The position numbers and the translations under genes were made by a program. Under the pieces are notes generated by a model. That model searched no databases and had not been told where the DNA came from. It saw only the letters and a program-made list of their open reading frames with translations. 43,614 nt of DNA from Saccoglossus kowalevskii (lineage: Eukaryota; Hemichordata; Enteropneusta; Harrimaniidae). The stretch spans positions 169,456 to 213,069 of the forward strand of contig NW_003131863.1 of the NCBI RefSeq assembly GCF_000003605.2. Direction: 5' to 3'. This document shows, in pieces, positions 1 through 9,901 of this stretch; position 1 is the first letter of the stretch, and the number at the start of each line of letters is the position of its first letter.

Positions 1-531
1 ACATCATGTCACAAATATGTATGTGCATTTGTATCATGATCTCATTAACGATAGCCAAATGGCGGCCGCTTTAAGGCCGAAAATGCATTGAAATCGCACA
101 TTTTCACCATTCCGGACCCGTATCTCAGTTATGCATGGATGGATTTTGTTCAAATTTGGTACATACATTAAACATAATAGGACCTTGATGCACGTCTTTT
201 TTTTTTCGGATCAAGTTCGAAATGGCCGACTGGCGGCCATTTTGTTAAAGAATTCAGTTCTGGATCCGTATCCAAGACATGTCTGGATTGATCAAGTTCA
301 AACTTCACACACACATGGTACATCATGTCACAAATAGATATGTGCCTTTGTTTCATGATCTGCTTAACAATAGCGAAATGATGGCCATTTTAAGGCCGAA
401 AATGCATCAAAATCACGTATTTTCACAATTCCAGAACCGGATCTCAGTCATGCATGGATGGATTTTGTTCAGATTTAGCACAATGTGTTGTACATATGCA
501 GGTGCATTTCGGTCATGATCTGCTTTGAATG
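1..531. repeat. Satellite-like tandem repeat, period about 320 bp, cut by the left edge
   Basis: The block starting ACATCATGTCACAAAT at position 1 restarts near 320 (CATCATGTCACAAATAG), and both copies run through TTAAGGCCGAAAATGCAT and ATGCATGGATGGATTTTGTT. Each 320-bp unit seems to hold two diverged half units of about 160 bp: GGATCCGTATC and TTGATCAAGTTCAAA in the second half echo GGACCCGTATC and GGATTTTGTTCAAA in the first. The array leaves the window on the left. The short open frames here on both strands are products of the repeat. Similar blocks are widespread in marine invertebrate genomes; the family name was not identified. Confidence 0.75.
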
Positions 532-857
532 TATATGTCACTCAAATATGAACGGAACGGGGACGTGTCATTGACAATGACTTGTTAAATAAATGTATAG
601 GCATATTGCCTTTAAATGTAAAATTTTTATTTTTTAATCTTCTTTGACTTGCAAGTGCTATAATATAATGATTTGCTGCTATCGGTTACCACAATGATCC
701 TCTATTATTATTGCAGAAAATGCACACCTAATATAAATTAACGATGTTAAACTTTTCCTTCTAGTTAGTGGGTAGCCAAAATAAATATCTTAACAATTTG
801 GTAAACTACACGCGTGATGTTTTGTTTATATGCGTGTTTAAATATTTGGTATATATG
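532..857. other. No recognisable feature
   Basis: AT-rich unique-looking DNA between the left tandem repeat and the first R-family repeat. No open frame with splice signals or transposon ends was seen. Confidence 0.5.
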
Positions 858-1165
858 GTATATCCACAATTCTTAAAAATGCACGACAATTTATTCTCTT
901 GTGGAGCAACATCACAGAACGTTCTATGTTGCTAAGACGTGCACCACTGTACCTTGTATTTCCATGGGCTTTGCACAAGCGACTGGAACCCGGGTCAAAG
1001 AGCTGGTGAAAACAGCTTAAGTTGACAAAACAGCACAAACTCAACTATGAGGCAGTCCTGAACATCCAAATTTATACATGTTGTACATAGACGGGTGATC
1101 TTGTTTGCACTGTTCAAGAGTGTATCTCTACAACTCGCACAAAGTAATGTTTTTTTGAGTGGCCA
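858..1165. repeat. Dispersed repeat family R, copy 1
   Basis: This segment aligns colinearly with 33524-33845. Shared blocks include TTATTCT, CTAAGAC, ATGGGCTTTGCA, AGTCCTGAACA and CACTGTTCA, and I estimate about 70-75% identity by eye. On the minus strand the stretch around 980-1000 reads GGGTTCCAGTC, resembling a tRNA B box, and TGCCTCATAGTTGAG near 1045 resembles a loose A box, so a tRNA-derived SINE is possible but unproven. No poly-A tail or target duplication was found. A short palindromic stem follows near 1163-1192. Confidence 0.55.
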
Positions 1166-1809
1166 GGCGGTGAAAATGCCTGGAAGTTCACCCTCTAGAA
1201 AAAAGATTGTGACACCCTTGATGATTTTATATTCTTGACCTTAATTAGATTGCACTACAAGCTCTGAATAATACTATTGTGGCCTAATACTTTTGAGAAT
1301 TCCAATTAGTTATCCGCAGAAGTCTTGGGGGGGAATGCACTGATTGGACTTGTGCTTGTAGGTAGTGAAAAAAATGTGCATAGCATGTGATTTAAAGTAC
1401 ACATATTGGATACTATTTCTGAATGTTAAGAACTGTTTCTAAACATGACCTCAACCTTTTCAATTATGCCTCACTGTGCTCAGTGTGTGAAGTAAGATTA
1501 TACTTATTCATCTCTACATTTTTTCACAATGACTTGTGATTGTATTTGAAATTGCTTTAGTTATTACTAAGGATGCACATTCACTTGCATAAATGACAGT
1601 GGTGTGTCTGTGATCAAAAAAAGTTTCCCTCAAAGATCATTTCATATTGATATGAAATTATATACTAAATATTTTAATTTTAGTGATTTTCAGCATGCTC
1701 TTGATGTCTATATTGAATTCCATTATTGTGTTCTGAAAACAATCTGTTAGATTTACAATGTGGTACAATATAGTCAATTTTTAAAAAAATTAAGTAAAAT
1801 AAAACTACA
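1166..1809. other. No recognisable feature
   Basis: AT-rich DNA with many stops in all frames. A GGGGGGG run lies near 1327. No repeat ends or exon-like segments were found. Confidence 0.5.
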
Positions 1810-1945
1810 TACTGTAAAGTTCTATACACTTCGAATTTATTTTCGCTGAATGAATGAATCAGTGGAAATACCGTTTTTTCTATATTTTACATTCAACTCG
1901 TGAAAAATCAGTGAAAATAAATCACATTTAAAAACAAAGTAATGT
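1810..1945 (-). mobile_element. M2 MITE, truncated copy in reverse orientation
   Basis: The segment starts TACTGTAAAG and then carries TTTATTTTCGCTGAATGAATGAATCAGTG, CTATATTTTACATTCAAC and AAAAATCAGTGAAAATAAA. These match the reverse complement of the full M2 copy at 22109-22316 in the same order. The far terminal repeat is missing, so the copy is incomplete. It is non-coding and non-autonomous. Confidence 0.65.
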
Positions 1946-1950
1946 AATCC

Positions 1951-2529
1951 AAAATTTACCAAAATAAAATGCAAGATGACTTGTATTGGCACAGTTTGAT
2001 TAGGGCTGGGAAAAATAATTGTTTTCTGTAACTTAACCTACCAATAATTTTACTGCCATATTTGAAAAACAGGTCACAAAATTGTAGTAGGCTTTGAACG
2101 AGATTTTACAGAAATTTAAAATTTTGCAAAACTGGGTAATTTAAACAATTTTGAACATAGTTTATGACATTCATATCTGCAAAACGTTTGTGTATGCAAG
2201 AAAAAATTAAAGTCACGACAAAGAAAATGTATAGAAAAATAAATAAAAAAAAAATATTTTTGAAAAGCATGTTATAAGAACTACAACATTTTTTTTCATT
2301 TGGCCAAGATACTCAGGTCTTTGGCTTGAAGCTGTTTAATATGCTTATTGCAGTCAACTCATAAATGCAGATATAAATGACATGAGAATATGGCCTCTGG
2401 CATTGAATGAACATGTGACAAACTACCATATTTACTTTATTTAAGTGCATCTCCATTGGAGTTGCAGAAAACCAAAAAAAATTCATTGGCAAAACAATTT
2501 CTTTCTTTGTCATTGGTTTGGATGTGAAT
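1951..2529. other. No recognisable feature
   Basis: Very AT-rich, with poly-A/poly-T runs near 2240-2300. A 78-codon minus-strand frame at 2313-2549 has no splice context and low-complexity composition, so I do not call it a gene. Confidence 0.5.
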
Positions 2530-2668
2530 TTGAACCTTTTTACCACCAATTCTTTCTTTTCATCACAAAAACTGAAAATTTATTCAAATTATGTCAATTG
2601 GCTCTAAATTAGGGTTAATATTGCTGAATAATTAGGGCAAGAAAGTCTGGTAGTGGTGAAAAGCTTCA
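2530..2668 (+). mobile_element. TTAA-flanked MITE family T1, degraded and internally deleted copy
   Basis: The ends read TTGAACCTTTTTACCACCA and CTGGTAGTGGTGAAAAGCTTCAA, diverged versions of the T1 termini TTAACCTTTTCACCACCAG and their reverse complement. TTGGCTCTAAATTAGGGTTAATATTGCTGAATAAT in the middle matches the intact copies at 7641 and 28138. It is about 85 bp shorter than those and has lost both exact TTAA sites, so it looks old. Confidence 0.65.
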
Positions 2669-3195
2669 AGTACCCTTATTTGCTCATAAATAAGTGCATG
2701 TCCAACATTTGAAATTAACAATTTCTTGGAAGTCTGTTTGGCTACTAATTTTTAAAACCTGTAGAACCACCGTTTTATTTTGTTGTCCATAAAGTTTAGA
2801 AGGTATTAAAGAGCCATGCAAGAAAGTAGGTATGGAGATAAATGCACGTACATGTTTTGCTCGATTTTGAATTTTGATAAAATGTATTTAGCAAGTCTCG
2901 ACAGTTTTGGGGTAGCAATTTAGTAAACTTACACGAATAATTTTCTGGCAACTTTGGTTTTGACTCAAAAGATTTGACTAAGACAAACAAATTTGCATAC
3001 GCTTTAGTTTTGTAAAACCTCGTGAACCTTAAAATATTTTTTTCAGTAGAGATTACTAGTAATTGGTGATGATGGAATGAAGGGTAATATTTTAGGTTTT
3101 CAACTTAGCCAAAACAAAAGTATTTGTCTGTGTATTAGTAAGCCAATTTGCAAACTTGCTGCCAAAATAATTCTGAGATTTTTGTGAATTTCTAG

Positions 3196-3379
3196 TACCG
3201 TAAAATCTGTATTAGAAGCCGCATCTCTAATAGAAGTCGCACCCAATCTTTTTGAATAATTGAGAATCAAAAATTCATTATTTCTCATAAGTGTAGATGC
3301 TCTAATAGAAGCCGCATCCTCTCTGTTGCATTCTACCATTGTAATAGAAGTCGCGGCTTCTAATACAGATTTTACAGTA
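3196..3379 (+). mobile_element. M1 MITE copy 1 (TA-flanked, about 184 bp)
   Basis: TA, then CCGTAAAATCTGTATTAGAAGCCGC, ending GCGGCTTCTAATACAGATTTTACAG, then TA. The terminal inverted repeats are about 25 bp. Inside is a direct motif, TAGAAGTCGC/TAGAAGCCGC, repeated four times. The same unit occurs at 14155, 25681 and 39110. TA duplications and short termini fit the Tc1/mariner superfamily, but no transposase is present, so that assignment is inference. Open frames across it are structural by-products. Confidence 0.9.
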
Positions 3380-4040
3380 TTCCAATATGGCCACTAATTT
3401 CGGAAAATGGTAACCCCAGGACAAGATTGGTTTTCAGTGTGCTCCTTCGGCTACTGTTAATTTCAAGTTGAATATCCAACTTGCTTATAAACCCAAAAGT
3501 GTTTGCAAGTCTCACACTGATGTTACTACTGATATTTTATTTACAAGTACATACATGTAACAGAGGAAATACGATATTCCAATTAATATTGTATTGAGTC
3601 CATACGCTGGGCTTAAAATTAATTATGCAAAGGAACGCACACCAACTACCAGTTTTTGTCCCAGGGGCGACAAGGTAAATGTACAATTTGATTTGTACAT
3701 GTATGTTGCATAAATGTTTGAGATTATTCGCAGATCAGACATTTTTTGTGTGCATGCAATTCATTTGGAGAGATTTAAACTGGAGATGCAGTCAAAATTG
3801 TGGTTTCAAATCTAAAAATGGCTCTCTTGAATACAGTATCGTGAGTAATTAAGGGATTTGTGCTATTAAATGCTCTTCAAAATGATATGAATTGGCCGAT
3901 AATTAGCTCTTATGGGCGTTCATTTCAGTGAGTAAAGTGATCACTTGGCTCAGAAAGTACTTGTAAGGTCTGACTTGCACGAAATTGAAATGAAACTGCA
4001 TATAACTTAGCTCATCAATTAGCTCTGCAGTACACATTGC
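3380..4040. other. No recognisable feature
   Basis: Unique-looking DNA. It contains a short ATG frame at 3625-3674 running into GTAAAT, discussed under rejected items. No repeat ends were found. Confidence 0.45.
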
Positions 4041-4400
4041 TCATTATTTTTAGCTCAGATGTTGACTTTGACGAGCGGAGCTTATCATATGAGTGATTGT
4101 CAGTCGTCATGTGTCAACTTTTTACTTGTTCGACTTCTTCTTGAAAACTACGAGCCTGAATGGTTTGATACTTAGTGTGTATGTACCTTGGGTCGACTTC
4201 TCTTAGATTTGTTCATTTCATGATGATATCTTCAATTGTCTAATTTTGGTGAATATTTTTGTCATTTTTGGTAAAAAGTGATATTTTCGACTTCTTGTTA
4301 CAAACCACAAGTCTCATTGCTTTGATATTACGTAGGTATTGCATGCGGACCTCTCAGATTTGTCCATTTTGTGATGATATCTTCAAATATTTGGTTAGCC
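4041..4400. repeat. Two-unit tandem repeat (GACGAGCGGAGCTTATC type)
   Basis: Two diverged units of about 155 bp begin with TTCGACTTCTT at 4128 and 4286. Both pass through TCAGATTTGT/TTAGATTTGT, CATTT(C/T)(A/G)TGATGATATCTTCAA. A header with GACGAGCGGAGCTTATCATATGAG precedes unit 1. A further single diverged unit lies at 29075-29185. This repeat type, with its typical GTCGTC header, is familiar from marine invertebrate genomes, though I cannot name it. Confidence 0.6.
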
Positions 4401-4561
4401 TGGTACTGGAAACCCAAAACTGTTTTTTCCCTTGTATTGTATTAAAAACAAAACAAATGGCACTCTTTTGGATATAAAACCTCCACTTTAAGTGGCAGCT
4501 GTCTAAACCATGTATTGTACATCTGATCGATATTATGAAAGCATGATATGAACACTGAGAT

Positions 4562-4583
4562 ATATAACTATATATAGTTATAT
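4562..4583. repeat. 22-bp perfect palindrome
   Basis: ATATAACTATA followed by its exact reverse complement TATAGTTATAT, with no spacer. In AT-rich DNA this may be chance or the centre of a decayed inverted-repeat element. Confidence 0.6.
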
Positions 4584-5147
4584 TACATTGAATCATTGAA
4601 AATAAGGTACACCATGTCAACATAATTGGCTGTTTTCAGAGAAATTGAATTAAAGGCCAAACAGGTACACTCGCTTGTCTTTTAATGAGGACATCCACAC
4701 AGTTGTTATTGATCTATTTTATCACAATAAATTTTTGATTAAATCGAGGAATACATACTGAATAATGGTATTAGTAATAGTCTGTGGAACTAACATTTAA
4801 GACATTTCTATTAGTCCTAGCCAAAATTGACTAGTCTCGGGTTAATGGACGAGCCTTGAACGTTGAGCCCTGCCAGAAATTTGCTTGGATGAACAAAACC
4901 TCATCTGAAAGAGAAAGAAAATGTGGTACTCTTCACTGGTACATTCATTGTATGTGAATGAGCAAAAAAATGCGTTTCAATCAGGGCCAACACTACCATA
5001 TTTCTCGTTTAGTAACTCGTACTCGTAAACGTAAATCATAAATGACAGCACTGTACCTTTGGTCAAAATAACTAATTTAACCGTCTGACATACAATAAAT
5101 GCAATTTACGGTTTAGCCATGTGCTTCTAACATTTAAAAATCTGCAT

Positions 5148-5722
5148 TTAAGGTAGTATATAAACTTGCTTGCAGTCTATTGCAACTCCAATGAAAAATT
5201 CTTGAAAAATAAATATAAATTGTGTAAACGAGGGGTGAACGCGAAAGTCATGTGACTGCGAAATCAGACTTACTACAATTTAAAAAAATAATCCAGCAAG
5301 ATGGGTTGGGTTACTGTAATGTTCAAAATTATAAAATAAAAATATATGGTCACTAAAACTAAGTTTTTCACGAACCAACCTCAAAAATAGTTTACAATTG
5401 TTCTTATAGTAAAAACATTTCATCATATCTAAAAATTTTGTTTGGGCATTTATGCTAAAAAGAAATTGTATGTCGTGTTATGAGGGCTACATATGACTGT
5501 CACAAAATTGGCAGAATTTGTAATCTGTGGAATAATGCCTTTCCATTGAATCCCACCACTTTTAGATTATTTTGCACGTTTTCCTAGAAACTCACTCTTT
5601 TTTCTCCATAAATTTTTTAAATATGAATGACCTCCATGTATATGAATTATCACACAACAATTTTTGAATGATTTACTCTGATCAATTTTTTTTTCATGTT
5701 TTAATAAAGTGAACTACCTTAA
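5148..5722. mobile_element. Putative TTAA-flanked element, 575 bp (TTAAGGTAG group)
   Basis: The left end TTAAGGTAGTATATAAAC at 5148 is matched by CACTACCTTAA-type sequence (GTGAACTACCTTAA) ending at 5722, giving a 10-bp exact terminal inverted repeat including TTAA. The larger element at 26022-26961 begins with the same TTAAGGTAG, which supports the call. TTAA target sites with short termini fit piggyBac-like non-autonomous elements. There is no open frame of note inside. Short termini make chance pairing possible. Confidence 0.45.
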
Positions 5723-6173
5723 ACCATCAACTCTTTGAAATACAGTAAGTGACAAACATTGCAGATCTTGCTAGAAGAAAAAATAAAGTTTTGACCCATA
5801 TCATGCTTAGTATTACCAGTATCAGTATTACCACTAAATACATACTATTACATAGTGTTTAGACTATTGTGTATTAGAATCTTTTTGATTCATTGTACTC
5901 CAGCAGTCGTGCTTCTGGGTATCTTAGGCTTTGGCATGTTTTTTGATTTTTCTACTCTGTGAAAGCAGCTGTTGGGTAATGTTTCACTTTGTATTGTTCC
6001 ATTCCCGCCACTAGTGTTTACATTGTTTTCAATCTGGTATTGTTAAATAACAAGCTGAATTCCATTTCCCCATACCTTCAATAGTCTGGTGGAGCTGTGT
6101 GCTTGACCTCGTCTGTCTAGTTGGGTATGTTGTAAACTTCCCAGTGTGACTTGTTTTTTGTCACATGTTTTCC
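5723..6173. other. No gene; mild composition rise before promoter-like module
   Basis: Base composition becomes slightly richer in G+C from about 5890. TGTGACTTGTTTTTTGTCACATG at 6145-6166 contains an imperfect TGTGAC/GTCACA inverted pair. Nothing else was recognised. Confidence 0.4.
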
Positions 6174-6292
6174 AAAGAATTGTTTACGTCACTATATGGT
6201 CACTAAAGAATGGTTTACGTCACTATATGGTAACCAGGTTTACCAGGTGCACGAAAAATTTTTCAAGTCCTTTCGACTGATGTATATAAAAG
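6174..6292 (+). promoter_or_regulatory. Candidate promoter: duplicated CRE-like site plus TATA box
   Basis: A 31-bp direct duplication (6174-6204, 6205-6235) places TTACGTCA at 6184-6191 and 6215-6222, each followed by CTATATGG. TTACGTCA is a known ATF/CREB-type site variant. About 60 bp after the second copy is a canonical TATATAAAAG at 6283-6292. A start site near 6313-6320 would be expected. Downstream, ATG at 6342 begins a 16-codon frame ending at TGA, so there is no obvious product. It could drive a non-coding RNA or an unseen upstream exon, or be chance. Confidence 0.35.
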
Positions 6293-6359
6293 AAGCACTA
6301 TGGGCAACTAAGGACATCAGTGGGAGGTGGTGGGATTAAGGATGTCTGGTGCGAGAAGC

Positions 6360-7115
6360 TACATGTGCAGCTCAACCTACTGCAGTACCTGAAGAATTGT
6401 TTGTGCAATAACATTAAATTAATTTTCTTTATTACATTTTGGATTACAATTTTATGTGGCAAGCCTGTTATGAATTAATTTCTGTCAATGTTTCAGTATA
6501 TCGTAATTTTATGTAAGCCCCTTATACCATGATTTATGTGATAATAATAAACTTCCTTTGAAGTAGGTTTTTGGAGATTACAGTTTTTAGATAAATCCAG
6601 ATAAAATGAAATTTATATGCTCTGATCTTTATGTACGTGTATATTATGAGAATGTCCCTAGATGATGCTTTAATACCTATTTGGCACGATGGCATAAGAT
6701 TGCTTTCAATTTGGAATGTACATCGCTTGACCGGCTTCTGAATCACAAGAAAACTAAATTAGTTCTGCCTGGTATTCGGATTGTAGAAAGTCAATTCGTG
6801 TATGTTGTTTATTGATATTGAAAATTGGACTCAGAAAAACAAAATCCCTATCTCTATTTTTAAAATCAATTGTGCGAAGGTTTGTTTTTTTTTTGGTCAG
6901 TTTTAGAAATAATGAAAGTACAATTGTATAGCACAGTTTTAAAGACAAATACTTTCATGGATGAATTGATTTTTGAAAACAAATTTACCTTTTTATCTTG
7001 TTATTAGTTACTTTGCCCAAGTTGTAATTATTGACAGCACTGATACTTACTTTAACGCTGTGAGGCAATTTTTTTAATTCGCTAAATTATTTGTCTGGGC
7101 ACAAAGATTGTATTA
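6360..7115. other. No recognisable feature
   Basis: AT-rich; short minus-strand frames of 64-70 codons at 6534-6948 lack splice context and recognisable motifs. GATATTGAAAATTGG-type low-complexity DNA throughout. Confidence 0.45.
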
Positions 7116-7123
7116 ATTGTCAA

Positions 7124-7135
7124 CAGAGGGCGCTG
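7124..7135 (+). promoter_or_regulatory. CTCF-core-like motif CAGAGGGCGCTG
   Basis: This differs at one base from the CAGGGGGCGCTG core of the bilaterian CTCF motif. The same motif lies inverted at 7451-7462, so the pair faces each other across about 315 bp. They could also be the ends of a small inverted-repeat element. Confidence 0.3.
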
Positions 7136-7450
7136 TACTTTAGAAACAAACCAATAATTTACACAATTTAATAAAGCAAATATGGTAATAAAATGTTTAC
7201 TATATTACTAATGTTGCTGGTAGTACGTGCAATTCAGTATTTTGCCAATTTACAGAAAACAGACAAAAATCTGTACTACTTGGGATTCAATATTTGAAGT
7301 CTGAGATCTTTAACTTTTATAGACAGACCATCATCATAAATGTCTTTGTACTAATAATATTAAACTGCTCCCCTGTCCTTTAATGTATAGCATTGTGAAA
7401 ATGTGTGTACTTAACTTAGTGCTGACCATTGCAGTATCCATGTTATCAAA

Positions 7451-7462
7451 CAGCGCCCTCTA
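7451..7462 (-). promoter_or_regulatory. CTCF-core-like motif, inverted
   Basis: CAGCGCCCTCTA reads TAGAGGGCGCTG on the minus strand. TTGACAGTAGAGGGCGCTGTTTGA (rc) compares with TTGTCAACAGAGGGCGCTGTACTT at 7117, so similarity extends a little beyond the core. Confidence 0.3.
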
Positions 7463-7640
7463 CTGTCAAAATATTACAATAACTACAATTTAAATATCAA
7501 AGCTAATTTTCACAAAATCCTATCAATATTACCCAACAATCATGTATTATGGCTCAAAATTTATTTCTAATTGACAATAACATTAGATAATTACCCTGCT
7601 TTGAATGGGTTGTACTTACTACCCTCCCCAGTGATCAACT

Positions 7641-7866
7641 TTAACCTTCTCACCACCAGTTCCCTCTATTCATCACAAATTCACAAAAAATTTCTTGTTT
7701 ATAGTCTGCACTTTCCTTCAGAAGACAAATAGCCAAATTTTTGAAGTGAAAATTTAAAATTGACCTAAAATTTGTCTGTTGGCTCCAAAATTAGGGTTCA
7801 TTTTCAGAAATATTGAATAATGTTAGAAAAAATTTGGACGAGAAAGTCTGGTGGTGAAAAGGTTAA
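7641..7866 (+). mobile_element. TTAA-flanked MITE family T1, intact-looking copy
   Basis: Starts TTAACCTTCTCACCACCAG and ends CTGGTGGTGAAAAGGTTAA, a near-perfect 19-bp inverted terminal repeat flanked by TTAA. Length 226 bp. Interior blocks TTCCTTCAGAAGAC, TTGGCTCCAAAATTAGGGTTCATTT and GAGAAAGTCTGG recur in copies at 13404, 15313 and 28138. TTAA target sites point to a piggyBac-like mobilising enzyme by family knowledge; there is none here. Confidence 0.88.
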
Positions 7867-8465
7867 AAGGCATGCTAATGCTGCATGCTGATTTTAGTGA
7901 ATTTGACCCACTGCCATAATTACCAAAATTCAACCACAATTTTACAAATAGATCTTAAATTATTAAAAATATACATGTATATTTGGTGTATTAGCTAAAA
8001 TAACATAGCTAAACAAATAATGTCCCAGACAATCATTTGAATTGGTAATCATGCTATTTACGATTTACCGTTTAATAGTGTAATTCACAACATGATAGAA
8101 TAGTTTTTCTTTCATTTTAGCAAGTAATTTGCAGCAGCAGCAGCTGCCCTATTAGTACTGATGGAATAAATATCTTCCATGGTGTTTTCATATCAATTAT
8201 GTACAAAGTTTGAAATCTGTACGTGTCAGTATTGTCAGTGTAACATTATATAATCGGGAATACAATGTAGTCTTCATGAGGTCATAGGCAGGTCATTCAG
8301 GATAATTGTGATAAATGAGGCAATGAGGACAATGTTCACCATTAAGGGTTGAATTCTCACTGTGACCAACAAATGACCGATGAATAATGTTCCTCCGATC
8401 TGTTGAAATTGATTGTAGTGTACCATACTCACAATTGCAATCACGCATTTGTCTAGTATTGAGAA
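7867..8465. other. No recognisable feature
   Basis: AT-rich; includes a CAGCAGCAGCAGCTGCC stretch at 8131-8147, a short (CAG)n run. No exon-like segment found. Confidence 0.45.
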
Positions 8466-8494
8466 GCCAATCAGTGAATTGTGCTTGATTGGCT
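8466..8494. promoter_or_regulatory. Inverted CCAAT-box pair
   Basis: AGCCAATCA at 8466-8474 and its exact reverse complement TGATTGGCT at 8486-8494, 11 bases apart. Both match the NF-Y consensus CCAATCA. CTATATATTC at 8533 could serve as a weak TATA. Promoter function is inference. Confidence 0.25.
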
Positions 8495-8709
8495 CGGTGT
8501 ATTCGGTTAAGATGTACAGAGTGAGCTTGTTTTCTATATATTCACATACATGTATGCAGCATACATGTTACTGTGGCATTTTTCTATGGGTTCATTTCTG
8601 ATGACCTTTGGATGCTTGTCTTTTTTAATCAGACTGATTAGTGGTAATATATATATAGGTACTGTATCAGTGCAATCGTGTAAAATGTGCTGGGCTGTTC
8701 AATTCTCAG

Positions 8710-8795
8710 AGGCCATGGACCATTCCCGGCCTGAATACCTTGATCCACTTCAAAATAGTCATACGTTGCCTTCAAATTTCAATTACTGGCCTTGA
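8710..8795 (+). CDS. Candidate terminal exon ending in a tyrosine-containing tail
   Basis: I do not recognise this protein. An acceptor GTTCAATTCTCAG precedes position 8710. The frame entered with two leftover bases gives (x)AMDHSRPEYLDPLQ, then NSHTLPSNFNYWP and TGA at 8793-8795. The segment is clearly richer in G+C than its surroundings and has CCCGG and ACG dinucleotides. The ATG at 8715 sits in a textbook GCCATGG context. PEYLDPL resembles tyrosine docking motifs in receptor kinase tails, but that is a short-motif resemblance only. The alternative frame starting RPWTIPG is also open, which weakens the call. ATTAAA near 8985 could be a poly-A signal. No upstream partner exon was found. Confidence 0.28.
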
Positions 8796-9301
8796 GTTAG
8801 ACAAGTTCTTGACCTAGTTGCTAAGCTACCGTGTGTATATGATAGTTTCACTTCGTTATTCATCATTCCGCAATCAATCACATTCTCATTGGGAATACCA
8901 CTTGCTCAGCTGACAAAATGTGTTGCTCTACTTGCTGCTTTCTATAATGAATGTTTCGCACAGTGTTTTTAAATTGCAAAATGATATTAAAAGATGATGC
9001 TTTCTTAGTACATTTCACCTATGTTGCACATAGGTAAAATGTACTGTATTAAGCCACACAGTGTCTTTCAGGTGCTTATCAGATTCTTGTAATGAGCTGC
9101 CTCTTGTTATTTGTAAGAAGGTGATAGAATGATACATGTGAAATACTGGAAAGGGTAATCAGTGGAATACTGAAGTTTGGTGTGATTCTAGTCTTTGGAA
9201 ATATGTAGTTGTATAGAATTTACTGCACTAGCTTCAGTTTTGTAACGGACATGTTGAGGTCTTAAAGTAAGCTTCCACATTGCGTTTGTTTTAACATATG
9301 G
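8796..9301. other. No recognisable feature
   Basis: Unique-looking DNA. CACCTATG-TTGCA-CATAGGTA near 9017-9036 forms a small hairpin. Nothing else was recognised. Confidence 0.45.
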
Positions 9302-9901
9302 GACTGTTCACTGAGGTGGTTTGCCATAGAGGGGTGCTGTTCATTGAGGTGGTTTAACATAAAGGGGTGCTGTTCATTGAGGTGGTTTAACATAAAGGGG
9401 TGCTGTTCATTGAGGTGGTTTGCCATAGAGGGGTGCTGTTCACTGAGGTGATTTGCCACAGAGGGGTGCTGTTCATTGAGGTGGTTTGCCATAGAGGGGT
9501 GCTGTTCACTGAGGTGATTTGCCACCAGGAAAGGGGGAGAGGGGGTTCACTGAGGTAGTTTGCCATAGAGGGGGCTGCAAGCTGTCCATTGAGGTGGTTT
9601 GCCATGGAGGAGTGCTGTTCACTGAGGTAGTTTGCCAGAAGTGTTGTTCACTGAGGTGGTTTGCCACCAGGAGGGGGGTGTTCACTGAGGTAGTTTGCCA
9701 TAGAGAGGGCTATCAAGCTGTCCATTGAGGTAATTTGCTATGGAGTGCTGTTCACTGAGGTGGTTTGCCAGGAGTGCTGTTTTGCCACAGGGAGAGAGGG
9801 GGTTCACTGAGGTAGTTTGCCATAGAGGAGTGCTGTCCACTGAGGTGGTTTGCCCTAGAGGAGTGCTGTCCACTGAGGTGGTTTGCCCTAGAGGACTGTT
9901 G
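9302..9901. repeat. G-rich minisatellite, 33-bp basic unit, about 600 bp
   Basis: About 17-18 units of TTCACTGAGGTGGTTTGCC plus a variable ATAGAGGGGTGCTG tail. Between about 9306 and 9525 the spacing is a regular 33 bp; further right some units gain CAGGAAAGGGGGAGAGGGGG or GCTGCAAGCTGTC inserts and spacing varies. The plus strand is G-rich and C-poor. Because 33 is a multiple of three, several frames stay open, for instance an 11-residue ANHLNEQHPSM repeat on the minus strand. I read those frames as by-products, not a gene. Confidence 0.95.

Noticed and set aside
3625-3674. Possible first exon MQRNAHQLPVFVPGAT before GTAAAT
   Set aside because: Only 16 codons, with no promoter or composition shift, and the donor is weak.
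5705-5741. Acceptor plus ACAGTAAGT donor around a 34-base segment
   Set aside because: Every frame contains a stop and it overlaps the end of a putative transposon.
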